From: Strongylocentrotus droebachiensis
Lineage: Eukaryota > Echinodermata > Echinoidea > Camarodonta > Strongylocentrotidae
DNA length: 64,000 nt
Assembly: GCA_035222895.1 (NCBI GenBank)
Contig: JAVYIG010000647.1
Coordinates: forward strand, 331,001 to 395,000
Reading direction: 5' to 3'
Position numbers and translations under genes: made by a program. This document shows positions 50,501 through 60,845 of this stretch, one piece after another. Under the pieces are notes generated by a model. It did no database searches and was not told where the DNA came from. It was given only the letters and a program-made list of their open reading frames with translations. Each line of letters begins with the position of its first letter. Position 1 is the first letter of the stretch.

Positions 50501-53500
50501 CTGTGCGATAAACAGTACGCTAAGGCAGAGAGTATCAGTTCGGTATCGCTTAAGGTGGTGACTGTGCAATGACCTTGATGATGGTAATGATGATGATGAT
50601 AGCTGTTTTACATGCCTTTTCAGTTGCAAGTATTAAAGTGATAAGTACTTAAAATTGAATTTTTACCTTGGTCGTCAGATTCATTGATGATTGTGACGGT
50701 AATGAGGATATCAGAGGTGATAAGGATAAGATGGATGCTGAAAATGATGATGATGATGTGGTGGTGATGACAATGGTGACAATGATGTTCAAATCAAATA
50801 ACTTTTTTAATTATTCGCAGAGTGACAGCGAAGATGATGATGACGATGAAGCTGTAGAAGTTCCTATCACATTTCCTGAAGCCTTACATGCCAAGCTAGA
50901 AGATGACTGTTACTTTATCACATCTAAGAAACAGGTAAGCAATATCATCTACTTTGAGATTTCAATATTCATTTCATGATTGTTCCAGTGTCTTGATTAG
51001 AGAGTGCAAAATATAACAGATTTGTTTTAAAAAGCAGCAAAATTTCCTGTGTTGGTAAGCAATTGCCTGCTATTCTGATGCAGGGAGCTTGTGGGAAGTA
51101 CACCCAGCATAAAGCTGGAAGGAGAAGAAAAGTTAAATTTCACAAGTTGTGTAAGCAAAAATGTTAAAATAATTAATATTGCCAACGATAACAATCTCTT
51201 GAGTGATTTCTCCTTGTCGTATCTTTTCACCATCAAAGTTACCATCAATGTAAAATATTTTGAATATACATGTAGTGGTCTTTTCACTTTCTAGCAGATT
51301 AAAATATTTCCACCACCAAGAGGATGAAATGGGAACAGAAAGTTGTCAATAGTTATGGGTTTTTTTTTCTTATCAAAAAAATTGTCCACTTTTTCTTAAA
51401 CACTTAAAAGATTCCCTAAAACAATCATTGTCATTGAAGCTTGGATAATGTTGTGTTCAACATTTTTCCATCGTCAGAAAAAGTACTTTAGATAACCAAC
51501 TATCATCATCAAAACTTAAAGTGTGAGGGTCAGCACTTTCCATTTGCAGAAAGTCATAATTTATATGGGGAAAAGACAGGGCATAAAGATTGTTTGTCAC
51601 AAAACTGAAGGCTTAACCTGGTGATTGATATAACCTGTTATTGGGTAAACACCCGAAGTGTGTCAAATTCCCCATGACTCCACTTTTATGTATGTTTAAA
51701 ATACCTCTTCTCTTTTTGTAGTTGGTTAAGCTACCACCGGACCACACGGCTTTGTCTCTAATGGAGGCATACGTGAAGGACTTTGCCTACCGTTGTCAAG
51801 CCCACAACGTGAGGGTGCATCTCAGACAGCAGGGTACCGCTGGAATGCCTGTATGCCTAACCACGCCTAACGCTAATAATGGAGACTCGGTACAACCTCC
51901 TCCTCTACTGCAGTATAAGTAAGTAGTCCACAGCATTAAACTTTGTTTACCACTCTCAACCCAGGTGATGTAAATGGGTACCCGGTAGAAAGAAATTCTT
52001 TGAATGCTTGAGTGATGTATGATGCAAGCCTGGCAAGGGTAGGCCAATAGTAGTATTTGGGGGGAAAAGTACTTTAGAAATCCCATTCTTTTCACCATTA
52101 CTTTAGTTTTTAGTTTTGTTTAAAGATGTTGCAATGTCAGGGAGGGCAAAGAGAAGAGAAGTTCTCTTAATGTATTTTTTTTTAATGCATTTTTTTATGG
52201 TAGGAATAACTCCTCTAAAGTGCACCTTTGTTTACCAATTTTGAAAGAAAAGGAAAAAAATCACCTTTTCCCAATACCACTAAGCTAGTTTGCACCGGAG
52301 TATCTATGAAATGAAAAGGATGAAGTCACAGAAAAAGGTTTTATTCCTGTTAATACATGAAAATCTCAGGTTTAAGAAAAATTATGAATTAATATGAGGG
52401 AATATTGTAGGACCTGATCAAACACTAAGAATAAGCTCATAAGCATTCGCCAATCGATTGTCATCACATCTAACCGTTATCTTCCTATCCAGTGTTGACC
52501 TTTGCAGAGAAGTGATGGATGGTATCCGCATCCTCTTTGACTTTCTCTTGCCGACCAATCTCCTCTATGACTGCGAGCGTGCTCAGTACAACGGTCGCTA
52601 CACACAGCGCACTGTCAAGACCAATGGGGTGAAGGACGATCCTACAAAGATAAAACCGTAAGTTTCAATTTTCTGGTTCCACTTAGAAGTTTTAGCAGCT
52701 TTTGATCTAGATATGAGGTACTGAGTGCTTAGTATAGTGCTACGTCACCATTTGTTTATGAATTATATATGCAAATGAAATTTGATACACAATTTAGTTT
52801 AAAGGCATCGTTTAACAATGTTAATATGAGTTACACAGCCCTACGTGCTACCAGTGTCTGTGATATGGTGTAATATTGAAGCCCTAAAAAAAATCGCGCT
52901 TCAAAATGATCAAGAAGTGCTTCAAAAAAGTAAAAAATCTTTGAGTGACCGGTTGTTCCATACTCATTTTCCCCAATAGACTGTAGTGTCATGAAAACCG
53001 TTTGGTAAACGCAAATTTGGTTTTGATTTCCAATCATAAATATCTTGATAATCAGACAGGCGATCGGCTTGTAAAATTCATGGAGTTCCTGACTGACCTA
53101 AAGGTTTATAATTATCATTGCTGCATGAGCTAAATCCAGGATTTTGTTTCAGGATCTGAGACAAAGGAATTCAGTTTTGAAAAAGGATTCTTCTGATTGT
53201 AAAGGAATCTCACTTACAAGTTATTGTTTGTTGAGAACCAGAGGGGCATTTAGTTGGCGTCTTTCTGGCTCTGGGCAGACAATATCTTTCTGCAAATCAC
53301 ATGGCTGTCTTAGGCTCTGGGCAGACAATCTCTTTCTGCTAATTACACGGCTGTCTTAGGCTACATTTCACACAGTATACGGTACATTTGAGATTCACCG
53401 CCTCTTGGCTGTATTTTCTCTGAAACAGCTTGCAAACCTATATTTAAAGACCCTGTTGGAAGTGAAGAATGAAAAAGATGATTTAATACATCAACGGACA

Positions 53501-56500
53501 GCTTATAAGTCATAGATTAAGATGATAGCAATTACATGCAACTTTGGTGTCTGTCACGGTAGTAACGACTTTCTGAAAACTCAAAACCTAAAGCTTTGAA
53601 TATTGGAAGTTGTTGACCTAACAACTTCATTTAGCTTTGTATTTTCATAGGTTGTATTTTCATAGGATAGGGTGTTTCTTAAAGTTGATACTCTAAGCAA
53701 ATAAATGTCCCTTAATTTGTTACCTACGGCAAGTATATGTTATTTTTAAGTTTTTCAATTACATAGTATATCACAAAAAAATTCTGTCTACTCGAAATCC
53801 TCAATTGAAATGTCTAAAATATCCGCCTCTCTTTGCATAGAAAATCAGTCACGACGCTGGTCTACTATTTATGACCTCACGTCCGGGAGAGAGTATATTC
53901 ACGTACCCGGATGTTCCATAGCAAACATGTGCAGAGTGATACGATTTTCTGCATATTTTTGTTTCAAAGGCTGAAAAGTCTAATAAATCATAATTCTGTG
54001 TACAATTCTTTACCTTCCCCTAGTACTTCATAGTATTAATATCAATTCCCCTTTTAAAAATTATGACATATACATGCCAACGATGTGCTATTAGTCGATA
54101 TTTTCACCATGTAATTTTTGTTTTGGTGTTGAAATCGGCCCAGGCACGGAGTGAACAGTAGCTGTCTACCCATGCACAGTTCATTACCATACACTACAGC
54201 GATCTCCCGATGGTTTCTTCTTCCTTTTTCCCATGTCTTTCGCCTTCCTTGGCCCTGAACATCCTTCATCTACCAATTCTGACACCGGTAGTCAGGAGCA
54301 AGTCTTTGTTAGTTGTTTTTCTTAGCTGGCAACGTCGCTTTCATTCTCTTGCAATTGCCGATAAACATATAACTAGCGCACGTACGTTCCATCACAAGCA
54401 AGCAGCGCCTAGAGCAGCGGCTTGGTCTTACCTCCCAATTCTGCTCGCTCCACGAACGTTCATGCATCACTCGCCAAAATATTATAGAGGAAGCGCGCTT
54501 GCATGATCTCGTTCAAGTTTGATATTTTACAACATAAAATGTTTAACTGGTAATGTATCTTTTTGTGAGGCAGTCACACACATCTATGATAAGTACTATC
54601 ATAGTTCTAGACCTATTCGTTTTACAAAACTGCTCATGTACATCTGATGACAATATAATGCATCCGCCTATTCATAAGTGGACGATTTAACTTTAATTCC
54701 TAAGCAGTAAACTCGTCTTAAATCTCTACCAAATAGGTGAATATGAGGATATAAAAAGAAATCAGCGACTGGAAAATGTTGCTTCGTTATTCTTCATTCA
54801 AATGAAAACAGAAAATCCATCAAATATACTCCTTAACAACAACAAATCTAAGCTCTGACAGGATAGCATTTACGTAGGGATATCACTGCCATTCACTCTC
54901 ACTGAGCCCATGACTCCCGTTCGTGACGTCACGGATAGAGGCCCGACTCTACGTGCACTTCCGGGTTTCAGATTTAGATATTTTGGTAGAGTTTACTCGA
55001 ATAAATTCATTATTCTAAACTTGTTTTGTCGGGTGGACACCATTTGGTGTTATTATGGGGGTTAAAAGCTTTCTATTTATGTAATTATCTCAGTATTTGG
55101 GATTGTCTTAGAGTATCAACTTTAAAGGCACACTGCCATACTTGTGGCTACTTGCTCCCTCTATATAGAAAACTTCCCCAATCGGTGCCTGTTGGTCCCC
55201 CATGATCCTCTTTTTCTTATGTTAAATGAGAGCTGAGTTAATGAGATAGCCACCTGTCACAGTGACCTCGATGGCTCTCTGTGTGGTCTAATCCCTTCTG
55301 GCCCAGTAGTGGTGACGGTCTTTAAGAAACGGTACTTCACTAGATTTCTTTAAAAAACAACTGAAAACTTACCTGTACAACTCCTCTTTAATTGTTGATA
55401 GTCTAAGAGATAGCGCCTTGTATCCTTTGGAAAAGGGGCTATATAAATCCAATTATTATTACCATTATATTTTCTCTATGATTTTGCTATCAGGTGTACC
55501 AATGGCAATGTGAGGGCGACACGGCGATGGAGCATGTCGTCGTCCTCTAAGGAGGTCCTACCACTGGTCCTAGAACCTCAGACCACTGGTCCCGATGACT
55601 CTCCACCGGTCTAAAGCTTTGTTGTTGACCTAACAACTTCATTCAGCTTTCCATTAATATCTTTCTCTATGATTTCGCTATCAGGTGTACCAATGGCAAT
55701 GTGAGGGCGACACGGCGATGGAGCATGTCGTCGTCCACTAAGGAGGTCTTACCACCGGTCCTAGAACCTCAGACCACTGGTCCCGATAACTCTCCACCGG
55801 TCCTCAAGCCAGAGGCTGCACTCGATGGCAAGAAGGAGAAGCAGGAGCCGGCTCCTGAAAGAAGGATCACCAGGAGGTAAACTATAAATTTATCAAAAGA
55901 ATTCTAGTCGGAATCGTGCAAGTACTCTAGACAACAACAAAATTAGTCAATTGCACTCTGTTTTGGACATTCCATGTCTACTGGTATCACTATGATTATT
56001 GTGCAATTTAATCTCCCTTGTTTAATTTTAGCTGTGATACCACTTGCAGACAACTGATTACATACGCAACGAAATTATGGTTAATTGTCAAGGATATTCT
56101 TGTTTTATTTGGTGGTTGTTTGAGGTTGTCCAGGGTTGGGAGGATGCAGAGGGAGGAAGGGTGTGCTTGTAGTAGGAAGTAATATTCTTTAGGATATTTT
56201 CCTGGAATCGATTTCTTAGCTCTCCAGAGTAAAAGATGTGTGATTATTTTGAGAAGGTGAACTCAAACAAGTCTGGAATGTCTTTGTATTTTGTTCTAAT
56301 GCTTTCCATTTGTATTAAACATATTGTACATAAGAGAAGGTTGTTTATTGGAATTCCTGTTTACCGATATGTGAAGAACTTGATAAATCAAACAACTGTT
56401 TCTTTTGTTATTTTGTTTTGATTGTATAGGTCATCTACCAGTAGCTTTAGCCAGTCACCACCACCTCCGCCACCAGCCCCATCATCATCGACGAGGGCAC

Positions 56501-59155
56501 TTAGATCTTCAGATGGCCAAAGACGCAGAAGTGCTGACACCAAGATGCTATCATCCTCAACCACCGCTACCACCACAACCTCAGCTCATAACAAACGAGA
56601 TGAGACCGATACCACTACCACCACCACCACCACCAAAGAACTCACTAACCATCATCCTCCATCTCGAAGCCTCCGTCATTCCTCCCGGCTTGCATCCTCC
56701 TCCTCCTCCACCACTCCCTCTCCTCCTGTCATCACCAACATGGACTCTATCCCGTCCTTGGAAGCCTCTGCCTCTACCCCCGCATCACAGACCCCACAGG
56801 TCCTGAGCAACGGAGACACCAAGGACTCCATGAAGTTGAGAGGAGGCAGGGGGTCCCTGTCGACGGCGGATGTGGGGAAGATTCCACAGACGGCGGAGTT
56901 AAGCATCAAGCAAGAGGAGAGTGATGATGGGGTGTTCAGTATTGAGAAGAACTGCTGGAAGCTTCTGCCCGACATTGCTAACTATAACGGTGCCGAGCCT
57001 CCATGCAGAGTCTATGGTGCACAGCATCTCTTGAGATTGTTTGGTAAGTTGAAGATGCTCAACATGTCTGGAAATGTAAAACTGGATGAGCCATTTTAGA
57101 TGAGAGAACAACCACTATTGTCTGAAATATGTTCTGCTGTTCAGATGATTTTTGACTGTTTTAGAGGTCTGACTTGTTCAGCAAATATATATTTTTTTTT
57201 AAACTTGCATGTAAAGCATTCGATTGAAATTGTAAACCCACCCTGACTCCTCTCCCTCCATTCTAGTCAATAAGCACCACTTTCAATCCTGTGTATCGCT
57301 AAACCCCTGTAACCATTTGTGTAAAACCATTGTAATTACCATGTATTGGCAAAATGTCATTGTACATGATTCAATAGATAATCGTATAGTATTTTCCTAC
57401 TCTGTTTCTTTTTATTGTGTTTTGCAGTAAAGCTACCAGAAATCCTTGGACGTATGGATCTACCACCCAAGAAACTCAAGCCCCTGGTCAAGCACATAGA
57501 GATGTTTCTTAGGTATGTAGAAGCAACTCTTGTATGCATTTTCACTAAACTTTATATGCTTTTACTGCCTTGTTTCTGCATCGGTCTTAAAGGTAAAGAC
57601 CAGTTTGGGAAACGCCCCCCTCTAAAAAAATTAAATGGAAGCTCTTATTACCAATCATGTGAAAGAATATGTTTTGACTAATACGTGATCATACAAATTT
57701 TGCCGGGAAACCGCCTACTAATTGATATATTTGGTAAATTATTATACCTATCCGGACTGGATAGATATAGGGTAGTCCCATATACATCTTTCTGTGTACA
57801 GTGCTTGTAACTTTACTAAGACTGGGCCAAATTTCTTATTTTTCTGATTCCAGAACCTTGCAGTACACACCCATACTTATATGCTAGATGATCAACCTTT
57901 TCTGATCGATTCCACAACGTTTCTTTCACAATGCAATCGCATGACCAGAACTGGTCTACGGTATACCTTTAATGTTTGAGCACATACAGACATTTCTCTT
58001 CTATGTAGCTTGTGAAAAGACAGGTTTGCCAACATATTCAAATTGTATGCATAATTTTTATACAAAGGTTGTTCTTGGCAAACCTGATAGCTTGTCCCAG
58101 TCTTGTCTGACATAGCAACAGGTATTGGATGCAGACTGGATTCCAAGTAATGTAGTTCATTCATTAATGACAGGTTAATTTAATATGTTAGTTAACCGGT
58201 CTATTTCTGAATTTGTAATACAACATTGTGTTGTCTAAGGTGACAACACAGATGCATGACCAATTAAACAATTCTTAAAGGTAAAGACCAGTAATGGTCA
58301 TGCGATTGCATTGTGAAAGAAACGTTGTGGAATCGATCAGAAAAGGTTGATCATCTAGCATCTAGCATCTGCAAGGTTCTGGAATCATCAAAATGATAAG
58401 AAATTTGGCCCATTCTTCGTAAAGTTACAAGCACTATACACAGAAAGATGTATACGGGACTACCCTATATCTCTCACACGACCATGAGAGAAACAAATTT
58501 ACCAAATATATGAATTAGTAGGCGGTTTCCCGGCAAATTTTGTATCATCATGTATTAGTCAAAACATATTCTTTCACATGATTGGTAATGAGAGCTTCCA
58601 TTTCATTTTTTGAAATTCGGGCGTTACCAATACTGGTCTTTACCTTTAACTTAAATGGCAGATATAGGTCCACGGTTCAAGTCCCGCCGCGGCACTAATG
58701 TCCATTGGCAAGACATTGATCTACATTTGCCACACTCAACCCAGGTGATGTAAATGGGTACCTGGCAGAAATTCATTCCTTGAAATGCTCGAGTGCCGTA
58801 ATGGCCGTCTCGCTAAAGCCAGGGTAATAATCGGGGCAGTGCCAGGAGCGTCACAACTTGATGGACATGTGCGCTATATAATGATCCGCCATTATTATTA
58901 TTTTTATTTTTATATATTTGGCTTTAACACCTCTCTATGGTGGTTTCCTAACTTCATTCCATTCATGTTATATCTATGCAGGATCCATGCACATCATAAC
59001 ATTTTAGTTATTGTTTGATCAATTTTGTTAACAGATGGTTGTCTGCGACAGAGCAGCTGCTGGAGTACTTTCCAGACAAGGCTTACGGTGGTGAAGCAAA
59101 AGCTCTCAGAGAGCGAGGAGATTTCAAGACAAAGCGAACACTGGCTGCAAAATGA
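38468..59155 (+). CDS. MSL3: MSL3: chromo-barrel and MRG-domain subunit of the MSL complex (12 coding exons, 629 aa)
   Basis: Exons 38468-38572, 44414-44496, 48381-48476, 49138-49214, 50196-50236, 50821-50934, 51722-51918, 52493-52657, 55685-55876, 56430-57043, 57428-57512 and 59035-59155 join in phase to 1890 bp. Residues 1-94 are the chromo barrel: [20 protein letters not shown] and [20 protein letters not shown], with Tyr, Phe and two Trp at the aromatic-cage positions. Residues about 95-134 are basic then Ser/acidic. About 145-300 are the first part of the MRG domain ([46 protein letters not shown]). About 300-530 are a Ser/Thr/Pro linker, and 540-629 the rest of the MRG domain ([20 protein letters not shown]). 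Known family role: with MSL1, MSL2 and MOF/KAT8 it directs H4K16 acetylation, the chromo barrel reading H4K20me1 and the MRG domain contacting MSL1. Longer than the human protein because of the linker. Confidence 0.95.
39048..43334. mobile_element. 4.3-kb inverted-repeat element in MSL3 intron 1
   Basis: Left end ggcccgttcctagaaac and right end gtttctaggaacgggcc are perfect inverted repeats, flanked by cctgg on both sides (39043-39047, 43335-43339). The subterminal agtaagaccgccaaactt at about 39077 is matched in inverse at about 43207. The right end holds an extra 80-bp palindrome (43232-43313). No ORF longer than about 80 codons, so non-autonomous or degenerate. A second element is nested at 41647-42421. 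Confidence 0.65.
41647..42421. mobile_element. TA-flanked element X (775 bp), nested
   Basis: Left end gagtaaaggagccgg and right end ccgggtcctttactc are inverted repeats flanked by TA. Its right end (cttaagtggccgaaaaccgg) resembles the right end of element Y at 43373-44205. No ORF of note. Confidence 0.75.
43373..44205. mobile_element. TA-flanked element Y (833 bp)
   Basis: Left end gggtagcgcgctcggtatgg and right end accgggtgcgctaccc are inverted, flanked by TA at 43371-43372 and 44206-44207. Related in its right subterminal part to element X. Lies about 210 bp upstream of MSL3 exon 2. Confidence 0.75.
44414..44496 (+). CDS. MSL3: MSL3 exon 2
   Basis: 83 bp, [20 protein letters not shown] then HFNGWNH, phase 2 donor gtaagg. 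Core of the chromo barrel. Confidence 0.95.
44845..45267. mobile_element. TACCGTA inverted-repeat element, copy 1, with captured LINE RT fragment
   Basis: Left end taccgtaaataacggtgtat and right end ttaattacggta are inverted, with further inner pairing (aaccgcac / gtgcggt). The interior (about 45053-45200) reads as reverse transcriptase in broken frames: [17 protein letters not shown], then FLIYINDL after a frameshift. Confidence 0.75.
46996..47770. mobile_element. TTAA-flanked MITE with long inverted repeats (775 bp)
   Basis: The left arm agcccaagtccactccaaaa and the right arm ttttcgagtggacttgtcct, plus over 100 bp of further inverted similarity (for example aaccaatcaaaaaagtttga / tcaaactttttttgattggt). 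Flanked by TTAA (46992-46995, 47771-47774). TTAA target sites occur in piggyBac and Kolobok-type elements. MSL3 intron 2. Confidence 0.8.
48381..48476 (+). CDS. MSL3: MSL3 exon 3
   Basis: 96 bp, [20 protein letters not shown] then [12 protein letters not shown], phase 2 donor gtgagt. End of the chromo barrel with its C-terminal helix. Confidence 0.95.
49138..49214 (+). CDS. MSL3: MSL3 exon 4
   Basis: 77 bp, [20 protein letters not shown] then REKMAK, phase 1 donor gtaagt. A basic helical segment. Confidence 0.85.
49388..49907. mobile_element. TACCGTA inverted-repeat element, copy 2, with the same captured RT fragment
   Basis: Same organisation as 44845-45267, including the RT-like [10 protein letters not shown] segment at about 49705-49740, expanded by poly-A/poly-T runs. 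It is inserted in another repeat: its left flank (49268-49387) and right flank (49908-49950) are contiguous, in inverse, at about 55136-55310. Confidence 0.75.
50196..50236 (+). CDS. MSL3: MSL3 exon 5 (41-bp microexon-like)
   Basis: Encodes [14 protein letters not shown] between acceptor ...ttcctag and donor gtaagt. The only exon that fits the phase change from exon 4 (phase 1) to exon 6 (phase 0). Confidence 0.75.
50821..50934 (+). CDS. MSL3: MSL3 exon 6
   Basis: 114 bp, [20 protein letters not shown] then [18 protein letters not shown]. Acidic run followed by the start of the MRG domain. Confidence 0.95.
51722..51918 (+). CDS. MSL3: MSL3 exon 7
   Basis: 197 bp, [20 protein letters not shown] then [18 protein letters not shown] and a variable loop ending PPPLLQYK, phase 2 donor gtaagt. 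Confidence 0.95.
51950..52062 (+). mobile_element. SINE body fragment
   Basis: ctcaacccaggtgatgtaaa then tgggtaccc and attctttgaatgcttgagtg match the SINE at 58655. The tRNA-like head is missing. MSL3 intron 7. Confidence 0.65.
52493..52657 (+). CDS. MSL3: MSL3 exon 8
   Basis: 165 bp, [20 protein letters not shown] then [19 protein letters not shown], phase 2 donor gtaagt. MRG helices. Confidence 0.95.
53255..53360. repeat. Tandem duplication, unit about 53 bp
   Basis: Two copies of ggctctgggcagacaat-(a/c)-tctttctg followed by ac(a/t)cac-type sequence and ggctgtcttagg, in MSL3 intron 8. Confidence 0.85.
53683..55121. mobile_element. TTAA-flanked element with short inverted ends (1.44 kb)
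   Basis: Left end agttgatactctaag and right end cttagagtatcaact are perfect inverted repeats, flanked by TTAA (53679-53682, 55122-55125). No ORF of note. MSL3 intron 8. Confidence 0.75.
55136..55470 (+). mobile_element. LINE 3'-end remnant
   Basis: The segment 55345-55450 translates as [20 protein letters not shown] then [15 protein letters not shown], a typical end of a CR1/L2-type reverse transcriptase ORF, followed by an ATT-repeat tail. The upstream part (55136-55310) is repeated in inverse at 49268-49387 and 49908-49950. Confidence 0.65.
55494..55614 (+). pseudogene. MSL3: Duplicated, stop-containing copy of MSL3 exon 9
   Basis: The exon 9 sequence and its upstream acceptor region (tctctatgattt...tatcag) occur twice, 191 bp apart. 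This upstream copy opens [20 protein letters not shown] in the same phase but reaches TAA at 55612-55614 where the downstream copy reads CTCAAG. No donor is evident. If spliced in, it would truncate the protein before the second part of the MRG domain. Confidence 0.85.
55685..55876 (+). CDS. MSL3: MSL3 exon 9 (functional copy)
   Basis: 192 bp, [20 protein letters not shown], then a Pro-rich stretch, [16 protein letters not shown] and donor gtaaac. It keeps phase with exons 8 and 10, so this copy is taken as the coding one. Confidence 0.85.
56430..57043 (+). CDS. MSL3: MSL3 exon 10 (linker and return to MRG)
   Basis: 614 bp. Starts [20 protein letters not shown], continues with Thr-, Ser- and Pro-rich low complexity, then [20 protein letters not shown] and [13 protein letters not shown], which resumes the MRG domain. 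Phase 1 donor gtaagt. Confidence 0.95.
57428..57512 (+). CDS. MSL3: MSL3 exon 11
   Basis: 85 bp, [20 protein letters not shown] then VKHIEMFL, phase 2 donor gtatgt. Confidence 0.95.
57591..57968. mobile_element. TTAA-flanked MITE, copy 1
   Basis: Begins aggtaaagaccag and ends ctggtctacggtatacct, flanked by TTAA. It is the inverse complement of copy 2 at 58279-58645 over most of its length (for example gccgggaaaccgcctactaa versus ttagtaggcggtttcccggc). Confidence 0.75.
58279..58645. mobile_element. TTAA-flanked MITE, copy 2 (inverted)
   Basis: Begins aggtaaagaccagtaatggt and ends ccaatactggtctttacct, flanked by TTAA. With copy 1 it forms a large inverted repeat with about 310 bp between, inside MSL3 intron 11. 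Confidence 0.75.
58655..58912 (+). mobile_element. tRNA-derived SINE (plus-strand copy)
   Basis: B box ggttcaagtccc at about 58674, then ccacactcaacccaggtgat, gtaaatgggtacctggcag, attccttgaaatgctcgagt and an (ATT)n/(TTTTA)n tail. The fullest of four family members in the window. Confidence 0.7.
59035..59155 (+). CDS. MSL3: MSL3 exon 12 and stop
   Basis: 121 bp, [20 protein letters not shown] then [19 protein letters not shown] and TGA. It corresponds to the C-terminal MRG helix; the family's usual aromatic end is replaced by a basic tail. Confidence 0.9.
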
Positions 59156-59230
59156 AGAGATTCAATGAAGATATGGAAACTTAGGAATCATATAAAGATG
59201 CTGTTATCTTTAAGGCATGGTAATCAACAA

Positions 59231-59236
59231 AATAAA
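59231..59236 (+). terminator. Candidate MSL3 polyadenylation signal AATAAA
   Basis: aataaa about 75 bp after the MSL3 stop. Another AATAAA is at 60907-60912, so a longer 3' UTR is equally possible. Choice cannot be made from sequence alone. Confidence 0.35.
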
Positions 59237-59253
59237 ATCGAAGGTTGAAGTTA

Positions 59254-59580
59254 CAGGGAAGAGTAAATTGATCCTTTGGATTTGGAGATCAAGAGAATGT
59301 TAGCTAAAAAAAGATGAGAATTGTTGAAGATTGGGAAAGCTGGATTCTGAGAAAGGTGCAGCCAGTTTTGTTTCTTTGTCGTGGAAATGAAAATGAAAGG
59401 AAAAGCAAAGATGGGTTTTTTAATACAAGAAAAATCAATTGATCCACTAGATTTGGAGATCAAGAGAATGTTAGCTCCAAAATGAAGACAATTTTTGAAG
59501 ATTGGGAAAGATGGATCCTGAGAAAGGTACCACCAGTTTTGTTTCTTTTTCGTGGAAATGAAAGTCAAAACAAAGATGGT
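59254..59580 (+). repeat. Diverged tandem duplication, unit about 185 bp, in the MSL3 3' flank
   Basis: gatttggagatcaagagaat then gttagct and the later ccagttttgtttctttwtcg with gtggaaatgaaa appear twice with point changes. Probably within or just beyond the 3' UTR. Confidence 0.85.
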
Positions 59581-60009
59581 TGTATGGATGAAATAGCTCA
59601 TCCTCTGGATCGTAAAGGCAAGGGAGAATCATCCGCAAATTTGAAGATGAATATTTGATGAAGATAGATGATACGAGGGCTGAACAAGTATTTACAGTAA
59701 TTGTCTGCCTGTAATGGCAATGAAAGTTATTTCAAAAATATTTAATTTTAGAGGAAAGAAAGTTAAGGTCGCTGAGTAAAGTGTCTGACAGCTTTTAATA
59801 TAGATTAATATCTCAGGATGACATTCTCATTGAAACATGAATTAGAGGAACCTGCACATGCAGACCACCTGCTTGGAAAAGACTGCTTTTGTTGACTCTC
59901 TTAAGTGGTCTTTATATACAGGTATCACTGTAGTTTCTAAGCATCCTTTAACCCTAACTAGAGCCATTGTGTGCTGTTGCTCATTCAGTGTTGAATGTTG
60001 TACAATGAG

Positions 60010-60190
60010 TCAAACCTGTCTTAGTGGGCACCTCTCTAAAAAGGCCACCTGTCTATAGTGGCCTAGTATTCTATCTCCCTTGAGAATGGAATGCGTGTTG
60101 TAGAACCTGGCTAGAAAGGCCACCTGCCTTCAGTGGCCACTTTTTTCTGTTTCCCATTAGTGGCCTATATAGACAGGTTTGACTGTATAT
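60010..60190. mobile_element. Short MITE with ends tcaaacctgtct / agacaggtttga
   Basis: gagtcaaacctgtcttagtg and cctatatagacaggtttgac are inverted ends about 180 bp apart. The interior has two copies of a segment aaaggccacctg-yctwyagtgg. Confidence 0.65.
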
Positions 60191-60739
60191 GCATGTGTGG
60201 CAGTTTAGGGGCACATGGGGAGGGGGGCGATAGATGGCGAACCATGAAAAAAGGAAAGGAATTGAGGAGACTATATCAGTATTTATTAACAGTTTCAATC
60301 TGATGGGATTATGTTCAAATGGTTGATTGTTTTACCATCATGGTTCCTAGGCTTATGTCATATTACAGTCTTGAATATATTGAAATTGTTTTGAGAATGA
60401 GTATTCTGTAAAGATCATTGGTATGAAGTTGTTCTGATCATCAATGTATTTAAATGCCAATGAATGATGTACAGTTAGAGAAGAGTGCTCACATGCACAG
60501 TTACATTCCTATTTTTTACATGTTTTTTCTGGTGGTAATTTGTGATGTTACTAAATTGTTCGTTTTATAGAAAAAAGTGAAATGAAAACCAACAAATTAT
60601 TGTGTACTTTTGTGTTTGTTTTTCCTGTATTATCAAGATAATGGGGGTAGAGGGATGGATGTGCAAGGATGTGAAAATCTGTAATGCATACATGATTAAT
60701 ATTTAGTCCAAAAGGATGAATACATGTTCTTATTAGACG

Positions 60740-60845
60740 TGAGAGAAAGAAAGAGAGAGAGAGAGTGTGTGTGAGGAAGAGAGATAGAAAGACAGAAAGA
60801 GAGAGGGGAAGAGAGAGAGAGAGAAAGGGGGGACAGAAGAAAAGG
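60740..60845. repeat. GA/GT-rich microsatellite
   Basis: agagagagagagtgtgtgtg followed by interrupted GA and GGGA units. Confidence 0.9.

Noticed and set aside
56405..56806. His/Pro-rich frame overlapping MSL3 exon 10
   Set aside because: Shadow of the MSL3 low-complexity linker in another frame.
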